Assembly (NCBI GenBank): GCA_002789895.1
Contig: PFUC01000028.1
Location: 1,130 to 7,783 of the forward strand
DNA length: 6,654 bases
Origin: Candidatus Collierbacteria bacterium CG_4_9_14_3_um_filter_43_16
GTDB taxonomy: Bacteria; Patescibacteriota; Microgenomatia; UBA1400; MFAQ01
Direction of reading: 5' to 3'
Below the pieces are notes generated by a model. That model had not been told where the DNA came from. It saw nothing but the letters and a program-made list of their open reading frames with translations, and did not search any database. This document shows positions 1-5,458 of this stretch, in pieces. How positions within the stretch are numbered: the first letter of the stretch is position 1; the number at the start of each line of letters is the position of its first letter. The position numbers and the translations under genes are program-made.

Positions 1-54
1 TCGAGCGTCATCCAACACGGCTCCCTTCCAGTATTTATTTGGTCAGTAAAAAAT
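1..54 (+). other. Left edge, probable tail of an upstream gene (unresolved)
   Basis: These 54 bases precede the first ATG. Frame 1 is open throughout and runs straight into the glycosyltransferase. Frame 2 stops with TAA at 47-49, and frame 3 stays open to a TGA at 105-107, inside the next gene. The preceding gene may end in frame 2 just before the glycosyltransferase, which would match the tight spacing seen elsewhere, but the fragment is too short to identify. There is no clear Shine-Dalgarno sequence before the ATG at 55 and no convincing promoter. Confidence 0.3.
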
Positions 55-990
55 ATGCCTCATTCCAACAAACTCCCCCTTACTATCGTCACCGCTGTTA
101 TGAATGAGGAAAAGCTCTTGCCTGCTTTCTTGGGGCATATCCATGACTTTGCGGACGAGATTATTGTTGTCGTCGACTTTCGCACCATCGACCAAAGTGC
201 CGCTGTTGCTAATAAATTCGGTTGCCAGATCCTGTTTGACCAGGGTGAATCGAAAGGTATCGTCTTTAACAATAAAAACCGGGGTGTCTTAGAGGCCAAA
301 CATGATTGGGTTTTGATTCTTGACGCCGATGAAAGACTGGACGAGACACTGCGGGAAGAAATCCAAGCCATCGTTCTCGGCACTTACGTCAAACAGGCGG
401 ACATCTACCAAACCAGTTTTCTTAACTATGAATTCGGCAAACTCTTTGACCAAAGTGACCAGAAGAAGAAGCCTTTTATCCGCTTATTCCGGAAAGGTGC
501 TTTTGAATATCAAATGGGCTTAACGGCAGAGGGTTTTGGCATCCAGACAGCAAGTCTCTCTTCCGACACGTGGTACGGAAAACACCTATTGAAAATTCCT
601 CTGATCAGGACTTGGTATCTAAACAAGCAAAAAAGAGTTGTTACCCTTCGAGGTCATTTAATACATCTCTCGCACCCTACGATTGCGGATTTCATCCGAA
701 AAATCGATTACTACTCGACCCGAGAGGCTCTCATTCTGTTTGATCGGGATCCTAACAAGCCTGACCTGTATTTTCTCTTGAGGATGATTCTTTCTCCACT
801 GAATGAATTCCTTTATAAATATTTTGTTTGGCAGTTCTACAAAGAGGGTCTACATGGTTTTATTGCCTCAGTTATCTATGGTTTTTACTACTTCCTCATC
901 AATGCCAAATATTTCCGTTTTACTTACCGGAACAAACACCTTAAAGAAATTGAATCCATTGGCAAACAATACGATTTCAAGGATTTGTAA
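55..990 (+). CDS. Family 2 glycosyltransferase (WaaE/KdtX-like)
   Basis: A 311-residue GT-A fold glycosyltransferase, expected to move a sugar from a nucleotide-sugar donor to a lipid-linked or glycan acceptor on the cytoplasmic face of the membrane. The N-terminus has the GT2 opening strand and acidic turn (LTIVTAVMNEEKLL, residues 9-22). The metal-binding DxD motif is D90-A91-D92, followed by E93. Residues about 200-225 (HLIHLSHPTIADFIRK and a following Y-rich helix) resemble the central part of WaaE-type enzymes. Residues about 240-290 are rich in aromatic and hydrophobic residues and probably lie on or in the membrane. The loop after strand 2 reads VVDFRTIDQS where many family members have a VDSGSTDGT-like sequence, so donor contacts may differ. 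The start is the ATG nearest the conserved first strand; the frame is also open upstream to the window edge. The GT39-like gene follows after 6 bases in the same frame. Donor and acceptor are unknown. Confidence 0.9.
   Translation: MPHSNKLPLTIVTAVMNEEKLLPAFLGHIHDFADEIIVVVDFRTIDQSAAVANKFGCQILFDQGESKGIVFNNKNRGVLEAKHDWVLILDADERLDETLREEIQAIVLGTYVKQADIYQTSFLNYEFGKLFDQSDQKKKPFIRLFRKGAFEYQMGLTAEGFGIQTASLSSDTWYGKHLLKIPLIRTWYLNKQKRVVTLRGHLIHLSHPTIADFIRKIDYYSTREALILFDRDPNKPDLYFLLRMILSPLNEFLYKYFVWQFYKEGLHGFIASVIYGFYYFLINAKYFRFTYRNKHLKEIESIGKQYDFKDL
979..983 (+). promoter_or_regulatory. Possible weak ribosome binding site for the GT39-like gene
   Basis: AAGGA lies inside the end of the GT2 gene, 13 bases before the GTG at 997. 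The spacing is longer than ideal, so this is only suggestive. The genes may instead be translationally coupled, because just 6 bases separate stop and start. Confidence 0.2.
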
Positions 991-996
991 AATCAA

Positions 997-2475
997 GTGA
1001 CTATTAAAAAGCAAATCTGGCCACTTCTCATTCTTCTTCTGGCAGTTATCCTGAGGTTTAATGGTTACGCTAACCGTCTCAACGTCAGTGTCGATCAGGG
1101 TCGCGACGCCCTTATAGGGCTGGAGTCGATTCATCTTCTTCGAGTACCTCTCTTGGGCCCACCCTCATCCAGTTGGGGCTTTAATTTTGGACCTCTTTAC
1201 TATTACTTCATCATCTTCTTTACGGCTATTATTCCCGGTATTTTTTCTCCTTGGATTGGTTTCACCTTGCTGTCGGTGTTTTCCGTCTTTTTGGCCTATC
1301 TCATCGGTCTCCAGGCCAGAGGCAAAACTTTTGGTCTGCTACTTTCCTTGATCACTGCGATCTCTTTTGCTGAGCTGGTTAACAGTGCCAACTTATTAAA
1401 CACTTCTCTGGTTTCTTTTGCTGTTTTCCTGAGCTTTTATGCCGCCTCCGCCTATTTCAAATCCCAAAATAAAAAATATTTACTGCTCTCGGGCTTCGGA
1501 GTGGCTTTGGCTCTTCATGCCCACTTGCAAGCCCTGCCCCTCGCCATCCTTCTTCTTTCGCCCTGGCTTCTTTCTCGTGCCCACCAAATACTTCCAAGGA
1601 TTCACGCTGTTTTGTTATCACTTGTTGGTTTTGGGCTGGGGATGTTTCCTCTTATTATCTTTGAATTTCAACACAGTTTGGCATGGAGCAAAAGTTTGCT
1701 TGATTACGCCACTTTCGGACAATACCGCTTCTATACTCCGGTCCGCTGGCTTACCGACCTGACAATTTTTTGGCCCAGTCGGTTTGGAGAAGTTCTGTGG
1801 GGCAGTCCGGCTCTCGGTCTCTATCTCTCGATCTTTGTCTTTGCCTCTCTTGCTTTCTACGCCTTCCGGAAAAAACTGGATAAAATATCGCTTCTTACTA
1901 TTTTGGCTTTTATCCTGGAAATCTTATCCCTTAGAAATTATCGTGGCCCTAGATCGCCCGAATATCTCGTCTTCACCCACTTCTTTATCATTTATCTTTT
2001 TGCTCTCGCCATCACTTTTGTAATCGAAGGGCGAAGAATTCTCACCATCCTCGTTTGTTTGCTTCTTTTCTTTGCCGGCTTATCTTTTGACCGAAGTATT
2101 TATATCCAAAAATCACAATCCGCCGAGACCCTTTCTCTTTTAAATTTTGTCAAAAAACAAATAGGGAAGCCTGTCTCCTTACAAATCCTTTCCGGGTCGT
2201 ATGAAAATGCTTATTCTCTTTTCTATTTCCTCTCACGTTCTCATTTAATATCCAAAAATGGTTATCCTTTGGCTCTCTGCGATAATGGAGATAAATACGG
2301 CCTGGTTCCAGATCGCTGTCCGGCTTCGGATAGGCTTTTTTCTACCGGTAGATTTGTTCTCTTTGATTATCGTCCGGAGAATCGTCAAAAATTCAATTTG
2401 TTCGAGATCGGCACAATCGACCCACTTAGACTATATAAAAGAACATATAACAATTACGAACTGATCAAGTACTAG
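997..2475 (+). CDS. GT39-like (PMT/ArnT-type) membrane glycosyltransferase
   Basis: A 492-residue polytopic membrane protein. GT39/ArnT-type enzymes use polyprenyl-phosphate sugars and act on the outer face of the membrane. The hydrophobic profile suggests about 10-12 membrane helices: one near 7-20, a run from about 64 to 223, and another from about 272 to 362. The first external loop carries D33-Q34-G35-R36-D37, followed by a GPLYYY segment at 66-70; acidic residues in this loop are the expected catalytic or metal-binding position in this superfamily. The C-terminal 125 residues or so are soluble and probably extracytoplasmic. They contain two cysteines, C428 and C441, 13 residues apart; the only other cysteine, C354, is in a membrane helix. 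The GTG start is the first initiation codon after the upstream TAA and places a membrane helix directly after a basic MTIKKQ end. Substrate and acceptor (protein, lipid or glycan) cannot be read from sequence. The general class is fairly secure, the exact family less so. Confidence 0.8.
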   Translation: MTIKKQIWPLLILLLAVILRFNGYANRLNVSVDQGRDALIGLESIHLLRVPLLGPPSSSWGFNFGPLYYYFIIFFTAIIPGIFSPWIGFTLLSVFSVFLAYLIGLQARGKTFGLLLSLITAISFAELVNSANLLNTSLVSFAVFLSFYAASAYFKSQNKKYLLLSGFGVALALHAHLQALPLAILLLSPWLLSRAHQILPRIHAVLLSLVGFGLGMFPLIIFEFQHSLAWSKSLLDYATFGQYRFYTPVRWLTDLTIFWPSRFGEVLWGSPALGLYLSIFVFASLAFYAFRKKLDKISLLTILAFILEILSLRNYRGPRSPEYLVFTHFFIIYLFALAITFVIEGRRILTILVCLLLFFAGLSFDRSIYIQKSQSAETLSLLNFVKKQIGKPVSLQILSGSYENAYSLFYFLSRSHLISKNGYPLALCDNGDKYGLVPDRCPASDRLFSTGRFVLFDYRPENRQKFNLFEIGTIDPLRLYKRTYNNYELIKY

Positions 2476-2520
2476 CTAATATCTACCAACATTAACTAAT
2501 ATATACTAATATTAACTAAT
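2475..2520 (+). repeat. AT-rich tandem decamer repeat upstream of the Fic gene
   Basis: The whole spacer is built on a 10-base period: GCTAATATCT (2475-2484), ACCAACATTA (2485-2494), ACTAATATAT (2495-2504), ACTAATATTA (2505-2514) and ACTAAT (2515-2520), the last running into the ATG. Seen as 20-base units, 2476-2495 and 2496-2515 match at 17 of 20 positions. ATTAACTAAT occurs exactly at 2491-2500 and 2511-2520. One period is about one helical turn, so copies would lie on the same DNA face, as expected of an operator; that function is inferred. TATACT at 2502-2507 resembles a -10 box, but no -35 box is evident. There is no purine-rich ribosome site in the spacer. Confidence 0.75.
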
Positions 2521-3457
2521 GAAATATCGATGGCAAATTACCCCACAAATAACTCAGTTTCTAATCAAGCTTGAGGCGCAAAAAATTTCCTTGGAGAATA
2601 TCAATCAATTGCCTCACATTGAGCTGGCAATACGAACTAGGTCAATTTTAAGAAGTGCCGTGTACTCGGCAAAGATAGAGGGTTTTCTTGATGAAGAATC
2701 CTCTCCAAAAAAGGAAAGTCAAAATCTATTACTTGCATATAACAAGATCCACTCGAATTCACCAAAAGATCTATCTCTCTCTAAAATCAAGGGTCTGCAC
2801 AAGATGGTGATGAGTGGGCTGTCTGCCAATGCCGGTGTATTTCGCTCTGAGCCTTGGGCGATCTTTGATGGAAATGGAAATGCTGTATATCTAGCTCCGA
2901 TGCACTTTGAAATTCCAAAACTGATGGGTGAATATTTAGAAGACATTCATGATACAAAAGACCACCCCGCAGTTATTGCTGCCGTAGCACAATTTATTTT
3001 TGAAAAAATTCATCCTTTCGCTGATGGTAATGGGAGGGTGGGTAGATTAATCTCTGCTTACATTCTGATCCGGTATGGATACGGTTTTAGGGGATTGATC
3101 CCATTTGAAAAATATATCGAATCCCATCGAGCCCTATACTACGAAGTTTTGGAAAGTAGTCATGAAATTACAGAATTTATTCAATTCTTTTTGGAGGCAC
3201 TCACGTCAGAAGTTGATGAGATAATTTCATCCCTGAACAACAGAGAAGAAAAGCGTGAGGATCTGTTACTACCCAGGAGAAAGGAAATCTTGAATATTAT
3301 CTCCGACCACCCTCTTTGCACTTTTGATCAGATACGTAGAAGATTTATGCTTGTAAATGAAAAAACGCTAAAGTACGATACTTCCCAGCTTCTAAAAAAA
3401 GGTTATATCGACAAGGTCGGTGCAACTCGGGGGGCTCTATATAAAAAATCCGTGTAA
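2519..3457 (+). CDS. Fic family protein (probable AMP transferase) with C-terminal winged helix
   Basis: A 312-residue Fic/DOC protein. Such enzymes usually transfer AMP from ATP to a hydroxyl side chain of a target protein; some members use other nucleotides or remove AMP. The active-site motif is complete: H165-P-F-A-D-G-N-G-R-V-G-R176, with catalytic H165, metal ligand D169 and phosphate-binding R173 and R176. An N-terminal inhibitory motif of the form (S/T)xxxE(G/N) is present as S50-A-K-I-E54-G55, so the enzyme is probably a self-inhibited class II Fic in which E54 blocks ATP positioning. The flap region lies at about 107-137 (VFRSEPW to PKLMGEY). Residues about 250-312 look like a winged helix-turn-helix, suggesting DNA binding or target recognition. 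The ATG is the first start after an in-frame TAA at 2513-2515. No Shine-Dalgarno sequence precedes it. No antitoxin gene adjoins it, consistent with built-in inhibition. It is the only non-glycan gene here. Target and physiological role are unknown. Confidence 0.93.
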   Translation: MKYRWQITPQITQFLIKLEAQKISLENINQLPHIELAIRTRSILRSAVYSAKIEGFLDEESSPKKESQNLLLAYNKIHSNSPKDLSLSKIKGLHKMVMSGLSANAGVFRSEPWAIFDGNGNAVYLAPMHFEIPKLMGEYLEDIHDTKDHPAVIAAVAQFIFEKIHPFADGNGRVGRLISAYILIRYGYGFRGLIPFEKYIESHRALYYEVLESSHEITEFIQFFLEALTSEVDEIISSLNNREEKREDLLLPRRKEILNIISDHPLCTFDQIRRRFMLVNEKTLKYDTSQLLKKGYIDKVGATRGALYKKSV

Positions 3458-3468
3458 AATTGGAAAAT

Positions 3469-4497
3469 ATGGTTAAACAAAAAACAGCAGTCATTATTGG
3501 TGTTTCATCTCAGGATGGCTCATATTTAGCTGAGTTATTACTGGAAAAAGGCTATCTGGTAGTCGGTACAATTCGACGATCCACCTCCATGATTCACGAA
3601 AATATCGAGCACCTGAAAGGAAAAATAACACTGGAGGCAGCCGACTTAATTGATCAAGAATCACTAAATCGGGTAATGATCAAATATCAGCCGGATGAGG
3701 TTTATAACATTGCTGCCCAATCTGTTCCTGGTGACGCCTGGTCTCACCCCTTCTACACTGGCGAAGTAACCGCTCTTGGGCCGGTTCGAGTTTTTGAAGC
3801 AGTTAGACATTTTTGTCCCAAGGCTCGCGTTTACCAAGCTACTTCCAGAGAAATTCTTGGAGGAGTGAAAGGGGTTGAGAGAGCCAATGAGTCAACTCTT
3901 CTTTTTGCCAATAATCCTTACGGTATTGCCAAAGCCTATGCCCATATGATGGTAAGTTGCTACCGCGAGTCTTACGGCATGTATGTTTGCGGGGGGATTC
4001 TATTTAATCACGAATCTCCCCGCCGTTCCCTTCACTTCGTTACCCGCAAGATCAGTATGGGTGTCGCCTGTATCAAGCTGGGGATCAAGAGCCCACCGGT
4101 AAACGAACTTGGAGAAGCGCTTGTAGATACAAGTGGTCAGATCCACCTTGGTGATCTGAACGCCAGGAGAGATTGGGGCTATGCCAAGGACTATGTCGAA
4201 GCCATGTGGCTGATGCTCCAGCGGGAAAAACCAAAAGACTATGTTATCGGTACGGATACCAGTTACTCGATCAAGGATGCCTGTAAAGCCGCCTTTGACC
4301 ATGTCGGTTTGAATTGGAAAGAGCACGTCATTTCCAACGAAAAACTCCTGAGACCAACCGAAATCACCGACATGAGAGGGGACTACTCTCTAGCTAAGAA
4401 AGAACTTGGCTGGGAACCCAAAGTCTTCATGAAAGAACTGATGGAGACCATGGTTGACGCAGATCTTGATTGGCTCAAGTCTCATAGTGTAAAATAG
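3469..4497 (+). CDS. gmd: GDP-mannose 4,6-dehydratase
   Basis: A 342-residue extended SDR enzyme. Gmd turns GDP-D-mannose into GDP-4-dehydro-6-deoxy-D-mannose in the cytoplasm, the branch point to GDP-rhamnose, fucose or perosamine. Recognisable Gmd blocks are GVSSQDGSYLAELL (11-24), NIAAQS (80-85), ILFNHESPRR (177-186) with VTRKIS (191-196), NARRDWGYAKDYVEAMWLML (231-250) and LRPTEI (294-299). Catalytic Y151 and K155 form YGIAK, and E128 is in place. The usual Thr-Ser-Glu reads S126-R127-E128, so Ser replaces Thr and Arg replaces the middle Ser. The nucleotide loop has GVSSQDG instead of the usual GxTGQDG. About 15 extra residues lie at 206-226 compared with E. coli or human Gmd. Start: a TTG at 3460 is in frame and would add three residues, but the ATG at 3469 begins just before the first strand and is preferred. 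Neither has a good ribosome site. It follows the Fic gene by 11 bases and precedes the reductase by 4. Confidence 0.92.
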   Translation: MVKQKTAVIIGVSSQDGSYLAELLLEKGYLVVGTIRRSTSMIHENIEHLKGKITLEAADLIDQESLNRVMIKYQPDEVYNIAAQSVPGDAWSHPFYTGEVTALGPVRVFEAVRHFCPKARVYQATSREILGGVKGVERANESTLLFANNPYGIAKAYAHMMVSCYRESYGMYVCGGILFNHESPRRSLHFVTRKISMGVACIKLGIKSPPVNELGEALVDTSGQIHLGDLNARRDWGYAKDYVEAMWLMLQREKPKDYVIGTDTSYSIKDACKAAFDHVGLNWKEHVISNEKLLRPTEITDMRGDYSLAKKELGWEPKVFMKELMETMVDADLDWLKSHSVK

Positions 4498-4501
4498 CCA
4501 C

Positions 4502-5449
4502 ATGTCAAAAGAATTATGGGTTGCTGGAACCGGATTGATCGGTAGTGAGGTTATCAAATTAGCCAGATCAAAAGATATTGAGGTGGCAGTTACCGCAAAG
4601 AGCGAAGTCGAAAATCCAACGGGAGAGGCAGAACTTGTTGATATTACGGATTATGAAGCGGTCAAAGAATATCTCTGGAAGCACAATCTAAAACAAAAAA
4701 CGATAAAAAAAGCAGTTGTCGCCGCAGGATTGGCCCTACCAGTAGCCGCCAAAAGAAACCCAGAGCTTGCCTATTTAGTAAACGCCATCGGCCCCAGGAA
4801 TATTGGAAAGGCCATTCTTACTCTTCCTGAAGCAAATCGCCCTTCGGTAGTCTTTATGGGATCGGCACTTCAATACGAGGAAAGAGAGGGAGCCATTTCG
4901 GAAGATGTTCCCTTTGTCAAAGTAGGGGACCCGTACGTTGAATCAAAGAGCCGGATGGTAGATTTTATCAGAGAGTTGGTCGAACAAGGGCTGGATGCAA
5001 AAATCGCCATGATCTTTAATTCCACAGGACCTATCCAAAGCACAGACTACTTCTTACCTGCCATGGCCGATCAGGCCGCCAAAATTAGTCTTGGACTTCA
5101 AGAGCCGGTAATTAGATCGCGCTATGTAGGTCATATTCGTGATTTTTCGCATGTAAAAGACACCGCCAAAGGCATCTTCTTGTCGCTTCGGGGCAAATCG
5201 GGTGATCTTATCAATATTTCTTCCGGTCATGGCATCAAACTAGAAGACATGATCTATACTCTTATGGAAATGGCCGAAGTTGATAGAATCACTCACGAAG
5301 TGGATCCCCAATTCAACAAACCACCAAAAGTTCACGCCACTTGGGGAGACAACTCCCGTCTCAGAAGCCTCGGGTTTGTTAGTGAAAAAACCATGATCGA
5401 CATCTGTCGCGACCTCTTTGAAGAAAGACTTAGGGTAAACAGGGGGTAA
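4502..5449 (+). CDS. NAD(P)-dependent SDR, probable GDP-4-dehydro-6-deoxymannose reductase (Rmd-like)
   Basis: A 315-residue Rossmann-fold sugar-nucleotide enzyme. The probable role is to reduce the C4 ketone of the Gmd product, giving GDP-D-rhamnose in the cytoplasm. The nucleotide-binding turn is G9-T-G11-L-I-G14, and the SDR active site has S121 with Y145-V-E-S-K149 (YxxxK). FNSTGPIQ (172-179) followed by RDFSHVKD (213-220) resembles the Rmd FNHTGPGQ and RDFxDVRD blocks, and this is the main reason for preferring Rmd over a fucose synthase. The N-terminal turn is GxGxxG rather than the GxxGxxG usual in extended SDRs, as if one residue were lost. The gene begins 4 bases after gmd, strongly suggesting co-expression and consecutive steps. 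No Shine-Dalgarno sequence is seen. Alternatives are a 4-epimerase or a reductase of another GDP-keto sugar; the SDR class is certain, the exact reaction is not. Confidence 0.8.
   Translation: MSKELWVAGTGLIGSEVIKLARSKDIEVAVTAKSEVENPTGEAELVDITDYEAVKEYLWKHNLKQKTIKKAVVAAGLALPVAAKRNPELAYLVNAIGPRNIGKAILTLPEANRPSVVFMGSALQYEEREGAISEDVPFVKVGDPYVESKSRMVDFIRELVEQGLDAKIAMIFNSTGPIQSTDYFLPAMADQAAKISLGLQEPVIRSRYVGHIRDFSHVKDTAKGIFLSLRGKSGDLINISSGHGIKLEDMIYTLMEMAEVDRITHEVDPQFNKPPKVHATWGDNSRLRSLGFVSEKTMIDICRDLFEERLRVNRG
5441..5446 (+). promoter_or_regulatory. Possible ribosome binding site for the flippase gene
   Basis: AGGGGG sits at the end of the reductase gene, 12 bases before the GTG at 5459. It is G-rich and SD-like but imperfect, and the spacing is long. 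It would couple translation of the flippase to the reductase. Confidence 0.3.
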
Positions 5450-5458
5450 GATAAATAA

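Noticed and set aside
60..383. Open frame on the - strand opposite the GT2 gene
   Set aside because: It is antisense to a well-supported GT2 domain, and its translation is low-complexity and serine-rich with no recognisable motif.
868..1134. Open frame on the - strand across the GT2/GT39 junction
   Set aside because: It overlaps two confident genes and has no start context or family resemblance.
2476..2518. Transcription terminator between the GT39-like and Fic genes
   Set aside because: No GC-rich hairpin or T-run is present, only AT-rich direct repeats and short AT palindromes such as TAATATTA.
2475..2520. Decamer array as a CRISPR or iteron origin
   Set aside because: Units are contiguous with no spacers, so it is not CRISPR. 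The array is short, and no replication initiator gene is nearby.
2519..3457. Fic as part of a Fic/antitoxin (FicT-FicA) pair
   Set aside because: The inhibitory motif is built into the N-terminus, and no small antitoxin-like frame lies beside the gene.
3460..3468. TTG at 3460 as the gmd start
   Set aside because: It adds only three residues, has no ribosome site and lies 2 bases from the Fic stop. The ATG at 3469 is the simpler choice, though TTG is not excluded.
4000..4326. Open frame on the - strand inside gmd
   Set aside because: It is antisense to conserved Gmd blocks, so it is a shadow of that coding sequence.
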